Source: Ornithinibacillus xuwenensis (GTDB taxonomy: Bacteria > Bacillota > Bacilli > Bacillales > Amphibacillaceae). Taken from it: DNA of 64,000 nucleotides. Shown piece by piece: positions 35,716 through 43,861 of this stretch. Position numbers and translations under genes: made by a program. Under the pieces are notes generated by a model, which did not search any database, had not been told where the DNA came from, and was given only the letters and a program-made list of their open reading frames with translations. The stretch lies in NCBI RefSeq assembly GCF_039614845.1, contig NZ_JBDIML010000002.1, positions 1 through 64,000 on the forward strand. The letters are read 5' to 3'. Positions within the stretch are counted from its first letter, which is position 1. Every line of letters begins with the position of its first letter.

Positions 35716-35973
35716 CAATAAAATTGCCTTTGTACGTTCATCATTGAAGTTTAGTTCTACTGTTTCCGTTAGTACGTCTGCATAGCTGTATGAAACACGT
35801 TCGAAAGCATTCTCATCTTGGTCTAGCTCAACAATAAAAACAGAAGGATATGTCTCTGCTAATACTCCCGATCGTTCAATTGTCTTCCTTCTGCCACCAT
35901 TAGCTTTTAAAGTCAATCGCTTTCCAATCTGACCTTCAAGACCTTGCTTAATTTCGATTAATGTTTTAGCCAA
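35707..35973 (-). CDS. veg: Veg protein
   Basis: Small, highly expressed protein that stimulates biofilm matrix gene expression in B. subtilis. It has 88 residues: AKTLIEIKQGLEGQIGKRLT, NGGRRKTIERSGVLAETYPS and FERVSYSYADVLTETVEL. The start is set at TTG 35973 (GGTGG upstream) because homologues begin at this Ala-Lys-Thr-Leu; upstream codons MRWSV are part of the ribosome-site region. Two strong sigma-A promoters precede it. Confidence 0.93.
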   Translation of the reverse strand: MAKTLIEIKQGLEGQIGKRLTLKANGGRRKTIERSGVLAETYPSVFIVELDQDENAFERVSYSYADVLTETVELNFNDERTKAILLDQ

Positions 35974-35997
35974 TACACTCCACCTCACTGTAGTCTC

Positions 35998-36026
35998 AGT
36001 ATAACATAAGCTTGTATTAGAGTCAA
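35998..36026 (-). promoter_or_regulatory. veg proximal promoter
   Basis: TTGACT (36021-36026) and TATACT (35998-36003) with a 17-base spacer on the minus strand. Confidence 0.8.
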
Positions 36027-36038
36027 ATAAAATCTTAT

Positions 36039-36068
36039 ATTATAACAAGATATGTTTTTTGATGTCAA
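36039..36068 (-). promoter_or_regulatory. veg distal promoter
   Basis: TTGACA (36063-36068) and TATAAT (36039-36044), both full consensus, with an 18-base spacer on the minus strand, 12 bases upstream of the proximal promoter. Confidence 0.8.
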
Positions 36069-36159
36069 CAACTAAATTTCGCCTATTGGTCTTATTATGG
36101 CAAAATGTTAACAAAATATGTATGTTTTTTATATAACTTACAGCAATGGAAAAAATAAA

Positions 36160-36188
36160 ACTCGACCTGCTTCAAACGCTAGTCGAGT
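36160..36188 (-). terminator. yabG terminator
   Basis: ACTCGAC and GTCGAGT pair around a 15-base loop, followed by TTTTATTTTTTCC on the minus strand, about 10 bases past yabG. Confidence 0.8.
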
Positions 36189-36196
36189 AAAAATTT

Positions 36197-37099
36197 CTAC
36201 ATATATTCTGTTGGAGCTGATGGCTCATCCGAACTGTCCGCTTCCTCCTTTAAGTAAGGAAGTCCTGTACGAAGCAATCCTTTTGTTTCGACACCACCCA
36301 TTCCTTTTTCTCCGGTCATGGTATTGCGCAATGCATCCCAAACACTTACTTTATCCATAAATGGCGTATAGGCAACCTTTGCTGCAATATAGACTGGATC
36401 TAGTGCATGAATATTAATTCGAAATGGTGAACTAGCAAAATTCGCACCTGCACGAATTAGCGATTCAAAGTGCGATTGACAAGCTCCAGCAAAGATGACA
36501 AGCTGATCTAAACTCGGCACCGCTTTTCTCGCTTCTCTTACTGTTTCGGCAAAATATTTTGAATGCCGGTATGCGCGGATATCATCCTTCGTTCCTTTAC
36601 TTTTAGAAAAGGAGTCATGGCCTGTTATCACAATGATATCTGGTTGTATTTTTTCAATTAAGCCACGTATTTGAAAAGACATTTCTTTTTCATGTAAATG
36701 AACTCCATGAACTTGTAGTCCTAATCGTTGATATAAGGCAATACATTTTCTTAAATAGGACTGATCGCCGTCTAAATGAAGAACGCGCGCAGGCAACTGA
36801 AAATATTCTGCATATTGATAACCATCGGTTGATTGAAAGTCACGTTTTTCCTTCATTAGTTGATAATCTTGACGGAATAAACGATAAGAAAATTCTTCTT
36901 GTTCTTTGCCTTTTTGCCTTCTTTTTTCTAAATCTCTTTCTTCAACTTTCGTTAAATCATCTAATGGCGCATCCGCTTCCAGACGAATATCTTCACCATG
37001 CAATATCGCTCTATCCTGACTGACGGTTGCAATCCGAAATAATAAATCATGCTTATACGATTTTCGTGTTACTAACTCTCCTGCTGTTCTTCGTTCCAT
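36197..37099 (-). CDS. yabG: Sporulation-specific protease YabG
   Basis: Processes spore coat proteins in the mother cell. The 300-residue protein shows ELVTRKSYKHDLLFRI at the N terminus and, in the catalytic half, IIVITGHDSFSKSKG, VIFAGACQSHFESLIRAGAN and SSPFRINIHALDP, typical of the YabG peptidase family. The start follows GAGGTGGA. A sigma-K-type promoter precedes it. Confidence 0.95.
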   Translation of the reverse strand: MERRTAGELVTRKSYKHDLLFRIATVSQDRAILHGEDIRLEADAPLDDLTKVEERDLEKRRQKGKEQEEFSYRLFRQDYQLMKEKRDFQSTDGYQYAEYFQLPARVLHLDGDQSYLRKCIALYQRLGLQVHGVHLHEKEMSFQIRGLIEKIQPDIIVITGHDSFSKSKGTKDDIRAYRHSKYFAETVREARKAVPSLDQLVIFAGACQSHFESLIRAGANFASSPFRINIHALDPVYIAAKVAYTPFMDKVSVWDALRNTMTGEKGMGGVETKGLLRTGLPYLKEEADSSDEPSAPTEYM

Positions 37100-37145
37100 A
37101 TATCCACCTCACAGCCTTCATCATGATGAAAGCATTCCTACGCTA

Positions 37146-37173
37146 TAGACTATGAGGAAAGTCGCTTATACGT
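37146..37173 (-). promoter_or_regulatory. Sigma-K-type promoter of yabG
   Basis: On the minus strand AC (37172-37173), 17 bases, then CATAGTCTA (37146-37154) fits the sigma-K pattern AC-N16/17-CATAnnnTA exactly. yabG is a known late mother-cell gene. Confidence 0.7.
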
Positions 37174-37246
37174 GCTTTCAGCTATGAATTACGTGCAAGC
37201 GCTCTAGAGGAAGTGTATGGGCTGGTTATACATTTACTCGTAAAAA

Positions 37247-37277
37247 AAAGCCATTGCTTCTTGTTAGCAATAGCTTT
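37247..37277 (-). terminator. ksgA terminator
   Basis: AAAGCCATTGCT and AGCAATAGCTTT pair with one mismatch around a seven-base loop, followed by TTTTTTT on the minus strand. Confidence 0.85.
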
Positions 37278-37309
37278 CTGTTAGCGAATTCAAAATACCA
37301 TTATTCTAA

Positions 37310-38194
37310 TTATTCGTGCTGTTGAAGTCGATAAAACGCATTTGCAAGCATACTAAACTCCTGCATATCTAACGATTCGCCGCGTCTTGTTCCATCAATC
37401 TCAATGGATTCTAATATGTCATTAATTTTCTCTTTATCGAACTCTCCCTTAAAATGGCTCGATAAATTATTTCGCAATGTTTTTCTTCTTTGTGCAAAGC
37501 ATGCTTGGACAATAGTAAAAAAGTAGTCTTCATCCTCTACTTGAACTGGTGGTGCTTTTCGAGCAACTAAATTTAATATACTGGAATCAACATTTGGTTG
37601 CGGCATGAACACTGTTTTTGGTACATTCATTACTACCTTCGCCTCTGTGTAGTATTGAACCGCAATCGTAAGTGACCCATAGCTTTTTGTATTAGGCTTT
37701 GCTGCCATTCGATCTGCTACTTCTTTTTGTATCATGACGGTTATACTTCCGACTGGAAGGCGTTCACGTAATAGCTTCATCAATATTGGTGTTGTAATGT
37801 AATAGGGTAAATTAGCAACAATATGTATTTGCTGTCCATCAGGAAAGTTATGCTTTATTACTTCCTTCACGTCTGCCTGTAAAATATCCGCATGAATGAT
37901 GTTAATATTATCATAATCAGCTAGTGTATCTTGTAGAATTGGTAACAAGCGTTGATCAATTTCAAATGCAACCACTTTATCAGAATGAATTGCTAGTTGC
38001 TCTGTTAAAGCACCAATTCCAGGGCCAATTTCTATTGTTCCTGTTGTTTCATCAATACCTGCATGCCCGATTATATTCTTTAAAACATTCACGTCGATTA
38101 AGAAGTTTTGTCCTAGACTTTTCTTAAACGTAAAATGATACTTTTGTAATATCTCTTTTGTTCGAATCGGTGTTGCAATATATTTTTTATCCAT
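37310..38194 (-). CDS. ksgA: 16S rRNA m6(2)A1518/1519 dimethyltransferase
   Basis: Dimethylates two adjacent adenines near the 3' end of 16S rRNA. The 294-residue Rossmann methyltransferase has KKSLGQNFLIDVNVLKN, the SAM motif TGTIEIGPGIGALTEQL and the catalytic NLPYYITTPILMKLL. It overlaps rnmV by eight bases, so the pair is coupled. Confidence 0.97.
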   Translation of the reverse strand: MDKKYIATPIRTKEILQKYHFTFKKSLGQNFLIDVNVLKNIIGHAGIDETTGTIEIGPGIGALTEQLAIHSDKVVAFEIDQRLLPILQDTLADYDNINIIHADILQADVKEVIKHNFPDGQQIHIVANLPYYITTPILMKLLRERLPVGSITVMIQKEVADRMAAKPNTKSYGSLTIAVQYYTEAKVVMNVPKTVFMPQPNVDSSILNLVARKAPPVQVEDEDYFFTIVQACFAQRRKTLRNNLSSHFKGEFDKEKINDILESIEIDGTRRGESLDMQEFSMLANAFYRLQQHE

Positions 38195-38753
38195 GCATGT
38201 CCTCCTGCTCGATAACCTTCATCGCTTCTTCAAACTGCTTTTTGGTTATTTGAAACATGGTAAGTCTTTTTAATAATTGTTTACCATTCGTATGCCCAAT
38301 CTGTAATAGCTCCCCAAGTTTTTCACGTTTTTTACTTGCACCTAACCCGCCAATTAACTGATGATGGATTAGATCTTCCTTTGTAATTTCAGTTTGTTCC
38401 AACTCGGTTAGTTCATATACATCTTTTAGAGCTTGTCTAATTGCCTCAACTGAGGCATGTTCTATACCAAGACTTCTGTTCTCTGGATGCTTTGCTCTTG
38501 CTTTTTCCTTTGTTAAAAAAGCATGCTTACATCCTGGTATCGCCTGATCAATGATATGCCTAATCCGTTCACCAGGATAATCAGGATCTGTAAAAATAAT
38601 AACGCCACGCTTTTCCTTTGCATGCCTTATTTGCTGTAGTGTTCTATCATTGATGGCAGAACCATTTGTTTCAATTGTATCTGCATCCACAGCCAGCTTA
38701 ATTTTTACGGTATCATCTTTGCCTTCTACAACAATTATTTCCTTAATCTTCAA
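38187..38753 (-). CDS. rnmV: Ribonuclease M5
   Basis: Toprim nuclease that matures 5S rRNA. The domain signature is IIVVEGKDDTVKIKL at the N terminus and VIIFTDPDYPGERIRH (DxD). The start is set at TTG 38753 (188 residues, GAGGAG six bases upstream), since the 38 upstream in-frame codons read through the yabE terminator. Confidence 0.94.
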   Translation of the reverse strand: MKIKEIIVVEGKDDTVKIKLAVDADTIETNGSAINDRTLQQIRHAKEKRGVIIFTDPDYPGERIRHIIDQAIPGCKHAFLTKEKARAKHPENRSLGIEHASVEAIRQALKDVYELTELEQTEITKEDLIHHQLIGGLGASKKREKLGELLQIGHTNGKQLLKRLTMFQITKKQFEEAMKVIEQEDMHG

Positions 38754-38786
38754 TAGATGCTCCTCACTTTTCCGGAAAAAAATAAA

Positions 38787-38820
38787 TATGCTCTTACCAC
38801 TATAACATGGTAAGAGCATA
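38787..38820 (-). terminator. yabE terminator
   Basis: TATGCTCTTACCA and its exact complement form a 13-pair stem with an eight-base loop, followed by TTTATTTTTTT on the minus strand, just after yabE. Confidence 0.92.
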
Positions 38821-38827
38821 GATTTCA

Positions 38828-40006
38828 TTATTCGATAATCTTGACCTTTACTTTTCGCACACCCCATTGATAGGCATCTGCCTTTGTTGGCACATGGACA
38901 TCAATGCGGAATCCTTGTATATGACCACCAGTATCTCCAGCAATCGCTTCTCCATAACCCTCTACCCATACCTTCGTACCTAGAGGGATAACACTAGGAT
39001 CAACCGCAATTACTTTTTGGTTCGGATTTGCTTTAAGATTTATTCCTGTTGCAGTGTACCCAGAGCACCCTGAACAGTTCGCTGTAAAAGCACTTGCAGT
39101 CATTGTCAATTCTTTACCGGAAGAAAGTGTGACTAAATCTTGTGCTGGCTCTTTTGTACCAACCACAACGATACGATTTTCACTTTCTTTTGTTACTTCT
39201 TCTTCCAATAACTCACGAGTAACCTCTTTACCATTTTCATAGGTAACTTCATAGGTTTTCACGACAGAACCATCTGTACCAGAAGCAAGCACTGTCTCCT
39301 CGCCTTTTTCCATCGAACTATCGGTACGTGTTTCGGTTTGGAAAGCAATAGACTCGGTTACTTCTTCGGTCTTCTTCTCAACTCGAACAATAGAGATCGT
39401 CGTATCCTTTGTTACAGCTTCGTCTATTGCAGGTTCAATTTTATCTAATTCCGACAATGTAATATTATTCACTGCCAATAAATCTTGAACAGAACCACCT
39501 GTAGACCAAGCCTTTACTTCTTTACCACCATCTTGAATGGCCACTTCAAAGGCTTGCTTAATCGTAATCGTTAAATCACCATTAATGGCTTCATCTAGAT
39601 TATGAGAAATTTCGTCTCGTTCTGTAATCGAAAGTTTATTTTCTTCTAAAAATCCATTAACTGTATCGGCTACTGAATAGTAAACTTTCTCATTTCCATC
39701 TACTACAACAGTCACTTTATGTGCAGTATCATATTCTATTTTCATACCGTCTACAATTGTTACATCTATATCATGGGATAATTGATCATGTTCTGCAACA
39801 GTAATTCCTACTTCTTCAAGCAGTTCTTCTACGGTATTTGCATGTGTGTCAATAGTACTATCTTTGCCATTTTCCACTAATACTACTTCTTTTTGCGTCA
39901 CCTGAAATAGCATGAAACTAGCAAATGCCACAAGCACGACAATGCCAATACTTGAAATAACCAGCTTCTGTCTCGAGGCCGGCAATAGCTTTGAAAAAAT
40001 TCGCAT
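38828..40006 (-). CDS. yabE: G5/3D-domain cell-wall protein YabE (RpfB-like)
   Basis: Secreted or membrane-anchored cell-wall enzyme related to resuscitation-promoting factors. The 392-residue protein has one N-terminal hydrophobic segment (about 13-33), three DUF348 ubiquitin-like repeats (each with a VDGMKIEYDTAHKVTVVVDG-like pattern), a G5 domain (about 215-290) and a C-terminal 3D domain with TMTASAFTANCSGCSGYTAT and the Asp residues AVDPSVIPLG and GYGEAIAGDTGG. ATG 40006 follows AAGGAGG. A WalR-type box and a sigma-A promoter lie upstream. Confidence 0.94.
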   Translation of the reverse strand: MRIFSKLLPASRQKLVISSIGIVVLVAFASFMLFQVTQKEVVLVENGKDSTIDTHANTVEELLEEVGITVAEHDQLSHDIDVTIVDGMKIEYDTAHKVTVVVDGNEKVYYSVADTVNGFLEENKLSITERDEISHNLDEAINGDLTITIKQAFEVAIQDGGKEVKAWSTGGSVQDLLAVNNITLSELDKIEPAIDEAVTKDTTISIVRVEKKTEEVTESIAFQTETRTDSSMEKGEETVLASGTDGSVVKTYEVTYENGKEVTRELLEEEVTKESENRIVVVGTKEPAQDLVTLSSGKELTMTASAFTANCSGCSGYTATGINLKANPNQKVIAVDPSVIPLGTKVWVEGYGEAIAGDTGGHIQGFRIDVHVPTKADAYQWGVRKVKVKIIE

Positions 40007-40031
40007 GCATCTTGCCTCCTTATTCGAATTG

Positions 40032-40060
40032 ATTATATAAACACTATTATGCAAAGTAAA
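40032..40060 (-). promoter_or_regulatory. yabE promoter
   Basis: TTTACT (40055-40060) and TATAAT (40032-40037) with a 17-base spacer on the minus strand. Confidence 0.65.
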
Positions 40061-40081
40061 TACTTATAGGATTACGTTTGT

Positions 40082-40098
40082 TTTACAATTTCATTACA
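40082..40098 (-). promoter_or_regulatory. WalR (YycF) box upstream of yabE
   Basis: On the minus strand TGTAAT-GAAAT-TGTAAA is an exact match to the WalR direct repeat TGTwAh-N5-TGTwAh. It lies 21 bases upstream of the -35, a position suited to activation. WalKR controls cell-wall hydrolase genes in Bacilli. Confidence 0.7.
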
Positions 40099-40185
40099 AA
40101 CGAAGGGATAGAAGATACGATAGAATAAATAAAATCACCCGAATCGTTGCTATTAAAGGATTTACTACGTTTACAAGAATAGAAA

Positions 40186-40212
40186 AAAAGACTAGATCTT
40201 TTCTAGTCTTTT
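40186..40212 (-). terminator. tatD terminator
   Basis: AAAAGACTAG and CTAGTCTTTT form a perfect 10-pair stem with a seven-base loop, followed by TTTC on the minus strand. Confidence 0.85.
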
Positions 40213-40262
40213 CGGTCTAATTTATGAATAAAATATGAAACAATTAGTAAATATTTACTATT

Positions 40263-41033
40263 CTATGCATTTATTTTAAAAATAGAGAAGGCATTTTCAG
40301 TGGTTTTTTTACTCAATTCTTCAAAAGATAATTCCCTTAGCTCGGCAATTTTCTCAGCAACTAATTTAACATAGGCGGGTTCATTTCGCTTCCCTCGATT
40401 TGGATGAGGAGCTAAAAATGGTGCGTCCGTCTCAACAAGTAAGCGATCAAGCGGAACCTCTTTTGCTACCTCCTTTGGCAACGGAGCATTTTTAAACGTA
40501 ACGGGACCACCTAGTGAAATATAAAAATTCATATCGAGACAGGTCTGAACATATTGGACAGAGTCATTATAACAGTGCATAATTCCTCCTACCTCAGATG
40601 CCCCTTCCTCTTTTAGAATTTCAATAATATCTTCTGTTGCTTCCCGATTATGAATAATAATTGGCATTTCTACTTTTTTCGCTAATTGGATTTGTTTTCG
40701 AAAGACTTCCTTCTGAATTTCCTTTGGAGATTTATCCCAATGATAGTCTAACCCCATTTCACCTATTGCAACTACTTTCTGATGAGCGGATAAATCCTCT
40801 ATCCAAGCTAAGTCTTCATCTGTCATATCAATCGCATCTACTGGATGCCATCCAACAGCTGCGTAGATTGTTTCATATTGCTCCGCTATTTCGATTGCTA
40901 GTGGGATTGTTTCACGATCAAATCCTACTACGACCATATGGGTAACTCCTGTCTCAAATGCACGTTTAATAACCTCGTCACGGTCCTCTATAAATTGTCT
41001 TGCATTCATATGAACATGTGTATCAAATAACAT
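40263..41033 (-). CDS. tatD: TatD-family metal-dependent deoxyribonuclease (YabD)
   Basis: A 256-residue TIM-barrel metallohydrolase with the metal ligands visible in order: DTHVHMNARQF, GEMGLDYHWD, IIHNREATED, IMHCYND and VETDAPFLAPHP. Family members act as 3'-5' exonucleases or D-aminoacyl-tRNA-type hydrolases; the exact role is uncertain. It follows metG, as in B. subtilis. Confidence 0.94.
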   Translation of the reverse strand: MLFDTHVHMNARQFIEDRDEVIKRAFETGVTHMVVVGFDRETIPLAIEIAEQYETIYAAVGWHPVDAIDMTDEDLAWIEDLSAHQKVVAIGEMGLDYHWDKSPKEIQKEVFRKQIQLAKKVEMPIIIHNREATEDIIEILKEEGASEVGGIMHCYNDSVQYVQTCLDMNFYISLGGPVTFKNAPLPKEVAKEVPLDRLLVETDAPFLAPHPNRGKRNEPAYVKLVAEKIAELRELSFEELSKKTTENAFSIFKINA

Positions 41034-41081
41034 GTGTATCCTTCCTTACTCGTTTATTATTCATATCCAAATAGAATAGAA

Positions 41082-41116
41082 AAGGCCAACCTCTACAATC
41101 GTAGCCTGCTGACCTT
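41082..41116 (-). terminator. metG terminator (imperfect)
   Basis: AAGGCCAACCTCTAC and GTAGCCTGCTGACCTT pair imperfectly around AATC, followed by TTTTC on the minus strand, about 17 bases past metG. Confidence 0.6.
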
Positions 41117-41132
41117 ATTCATATAGGATAAC

Positions 41133-43082
41133 TTATTTTACAATGGAGCCATTTGGTAATGTTGCTTCTACAGTTGCTAGTGATAGCTCGCCATTTGCAT
41201 CCTCACCAGATAAAATCATTCCTTCTGACATCTCGCCACGTAGTTTAACTGGTTTTAGATTGGTTACACAAATAACTTTCTTTCCTATCATCTCTTCAGG
41301 TGTGTAATATTTTGCAATCCCCGAAATAACTTGGCGTTTCTCGGTTCCTAAATCTAATTGAAGCTTCAGAAGCTTATCAGCTTTTTTCATTTTTTCTGCA
41401 TGAATGACTTCTGCAACTCGCATATCAAGCTTCATAAAATCATCATAGACAATTTCTGCTTTTTTCTCTTCTTGTGGTTCTTCTTTAGCCTCTACTTGAG
41501 GACCTTGCATCATAGCTTTGATGGCAGCAACCTCTTCTTCTACTTCAAGACGAGGGAATAATGGAGCACCTTTTTCTACCATTGTACCAGCTTTTATTTG
41601 CCCTAACGCATAAACACTATCCCATTCTTTCAATGAATCATCCTGAACCCCTAATTGCTTAAAGATTTCAGTTGGTGCATTGGTTAAGAATGGCTGCAGC
41701 ATGACAGCCACGATACGAAGTGAATCGGCTAGATGTGCCATCACATTTCCTAGTCTAGCTTTATTTGCCTCATCCTTTGCTAGAACCCAAGGCTCTGTTT
41801 CATCAATATATTTGTTCGTTCTACTAATTAGTTGCCATAGTGATGATAGCGCAACAGAGAACTGCATATTTTCAAGTGATTCTTCTACATGCTTAATTGT
41901 GTCGTTAATTGTTTGCTCAAGGGATGCATCTACTTCCGTTTCTGCTAAACGATATTCCGGAAGCTTCCCATCAAAGTATTTTTCAATCATAGCAACGGTA
42001 CGATTTAACAGGTTACCTAAATCATTTGCTAAATCAAAATTCGTACGCTCCACAAATCCTTCTGGTGTAAATACACCATCTGAGCCGAATGGTACCTCGC
42101 GAAGTAGATAATATCGAAGAGCATCTAAACCATAGCGATCAATTAAGCTAACTGGATCAACTACATTTCCTTTTGATTTAGACATTTTTCCATCCTTCAT
42201 CAATATCCAACCATGGGCAAATACTTTCTTTGGAAGAGGTAGATCAAGCGCCATGAGCATGATCGGCCAATATATCGTATGGAAACGGACAATTTCCTTA
42301 CTCATGAGATGCACATCAGCCGGCCAATATTTTTTATACTTCTCTTCATTCTCAGTTCCATAGCCAAGTGCTGTAATATAGTTACTTAAAGCATCAATCC
42401 ATACATATATCACATGCTTCGGATCACCTGGGACCTTAACTCCCCAATCAAATGTCGTTCTAGAAACTGCCAAATCCTCTAATCCTGGTTTGATAAAGTT
42501 ATTTAGCATTTCATTCTTACGACTTTCCGGTTGAATGAATTCTGGATGTTCATCATAGTACTGTACAAGACGGTCTACATAGTTACTCATTTTAAAGAAG
42601 TAAGATTCTTCTTTAACCATTTCAACTTTTCCACCACAGTCAGGACACTGACCATCTACCAATTGTCTTTCTGTAAAGAAGGACTCATCAGATGTACAAT
42701 ACCATCCTTCATATTCATCTAAGTAAATATCTCCTTGCTTCACTAACTGATCAAATATTTTTGCGACAACCTTCTTATGTCGTTCTTGTGTGGTTCGTAT
42801 AAAATCATCATTTGTAATCTCTAGCTTCTTCCATAGATCCTGAATACCACTTACAATTTCGTCCACATACGCTTGAGGAGATAATCCTTTTTCCTCTGCT
42901 TTACGTTGGATTTTTTGACCATGTTCATCAGTACCCGTTAAATACATGACATCATAACCACGCATGCGCTTATAACGAGATATGGCATCGCCTGCCACCG
43001 TCGAATAAGCATGACCAATATGTAATTTACCACTTGGATAATAAATTGGTGTTGTTATATAAAATGTTTTCTGTTCACTCAT
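41133..43082 (-). CDS. metG: Methionyl-tRNA synthetase
   Basis: Class I enzyme charging initiator and elongator tRNA-Met. It has 649 residues with the HIGH region YYPSGKLHIGHAYSTVAGD, KMSKSKGNVVDP, and a C-terminal tRNA-binding domain (DFMKLDMRVAEVIHAEKMKK). A zinc knuckle carries CPDCGG, with WYCTSDESF in place of a second pair. ATG 43082 is used because GGAGG lies seven bases upstream. I saw no T-box in its upstream region. Confidence 0.97.
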   Translation of the reverse strand: MSEQKTFYITTPIYYPSGKLHIGHAYSTVAGDAISRYKRMRGYDVMYLTGTDEHGQKIQRKAEEKGLSPQAYVDEIVSGIQDLWKKLEITNDDFIRTTQERHKKVVAKIFDQLVKQGDIYLDEYEGWYCTSDESFFTERQLVDGQCPDCGGKVEMVKEESYFFKMSNYVDRLVQYYDEHPEFIQPESRKNEMLNNFIKPGLEDLAVSRTTFDWGVKVPGDPKHVIYVWIDALSNYITALGYGTENEEKYKKYWPADVHLMSKEIVRFHTIYWPIMLMALDLPLPKKVFAHGWILMKDGKMSKSKGNVVDPVSLIDRYGLDALRYYLLREVPFGSDGVFTPEGFVERTNFDLANDLGNLLNRTVAMIEKYFDGKLPEYRLAETEVDASLEQTINDTIKHVEESLENMQFSVALSSLWQLISRTNKYIDETEPWVLAKDEANKARLGNVMAHLADSLRIVAVMLQPFLTNAPTEIFKQLGVQDDSLKEWDSVYALGQIKAGTMVEKGAPLFPRLEVEEEVAAIKAMMQGPQVEAKEEPQEEKKAEIVYDDFMKLDMRVAEVIHAEKMKKADKLLKLQLDLGTEKRQVISGIAKYYTPEEMIGKKVICVTNLKPVKLRGEMSEGMILSGEDANGELSLATVEATLPNGSIVK

Positions 43083-43425
43083 CGCATTGCCTCCTCGCAC
43101 ATATTCAATGATTCTTCTATTGTATCTATTTTTACTTTAGATTTCCATTCAATACTATTCGAAAGACCTCTATCCCTAAATTTATTATCAAACAGCTCAC
43201 TTTTCACACCAATAAAATAGTCAGTTAATACGTATTATATACGGTCTAACCTATTTTTTATCATAGCATACTTTTCTAGTGAAAATTGAAGCTATCGAAC
43301 GGCTTGTTCTAATCATAGCTAGTATTTTTTTCGTTTTTCTTAAAAAAATTGGTTTACAGACTTTCGCGTTAGGGTAATAAAAGTATGTAAATTCATAAAA
43401 TTTTCCTATTATTTATGCAAAGCAA
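43083..43425. other. Intergenic region between divergent metG and abrB
   Basis: The shared upstream region of metG (minus) and abrB (plus). A minus-strand TATAAT (43234-43239) could be the metG -10 but lacks a good -35. No T-box or SAM riboswitch signature was recognised. The abrB promoter begins at 43426. Confidence 0.5.
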
Positions 43426-43454
43426 TTGACACAAATAGGAAAAATTGCTACGAT
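43426..43454 (+). promoter_or_regulatory. abrB promoter
   Basis: TTGACA (43426-43431) and TACGAT (43449-43454) with a 17-base spacer on the plus strand, upstream of abrB. Confidence 0.85.
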
Positions 43455-43468
43455 AAAGCAAACGAAAC

Positions 43469-43485
43469 TGTCGATTTTTGACGAA
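43469..43485 (+). promoter_or_regulatory. Tandem 0A boxes (Spo0A sites) at abrB
   Basis: TGTCGAT (43469-43475) and TGACGAA (43479-43485) lie 10 bases apart just downstream of the predicted start. The 0A box is TGTCGAA, and B. subtilis abrB is repressed by Spo0A~P through tandem boxes at the same place. Confidence 0.8.
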
Positions 43486-43518
43486 AAAGAGGTTGTAGGA
43501 GGAGGGGAAGTTACAGTT

Positions 43519-43794
43519 ATGAAATCTACTGGTATTGTAAGAAAAGTTGACGAATTAGGACGTGTTGTTATTCCAATCGAATTACGTAGAACCTTAGATA
43601 TTAATATTAAGGATCCTCTAGAAATCTACGTTGATAACGACAAAGTAATCTTGAAAAAGTATCAGCCAAATATGGCCTGCCAAATTACTGGCGATTCCTC
43701 TGATGAAAATCTATCATTGGCAAATGGTAAAATTGTATTAAGCCCTGAGGGAGCTAAGCAATTATTGGAAGAAATTGAATCTCGTTTCAAGTAA
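43519..43794 (+). CDS. abrB: Transition-state regulator AbrB
   Basis: DNA-binding repressor of post-exponential genes. The 91-residue protein has the N-terminal swapped-hairpin domain (KSTGIVRKVDELGRVVIPIE, then LRRTLDINIKDPLEIYV) and a C-terminal oligomerisation part. ATG 43519 is chosen, with GGAGGGG about 11 bases upstream; the 31 upstream codons include the promoter and Spo0A boxes. It is transcribed away from metG and toward rsmI, as in B. subtilis. Confidence 0.97.
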   Translation: MKSTGIVRKVDELGRVVIPIELRRTLDINIKDPLEIYVDNDKVILKKYQPNMACQITGDSSDENLSLANGKIVLSPEGAKQLLEEIESRFK

Positions 43795-43807
43795 AAAGGC
43801 ATCAAAG

Positions 43808-43838
43808 AAGAGCTACAACAATGGTTGAGCTCTTTTTT
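43808..43838 (+). terminator. abrB terminator
   Basis: AAGAGCT and AGCTCTT pair with inner CAAC/GTTG, followed by TTTTTT on the plus strand. Confidence 0.85.
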
Positions 43839-43861
43839 AATACCTTTTCATGAAAATTTTC

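Noticed and set aside
43083..43425. T-box or SAM riboswitch upstream of metG
   Set aside because: No T-box core (GGGTGG..CCGCG type) or SAM-box pattern on the minus strand.
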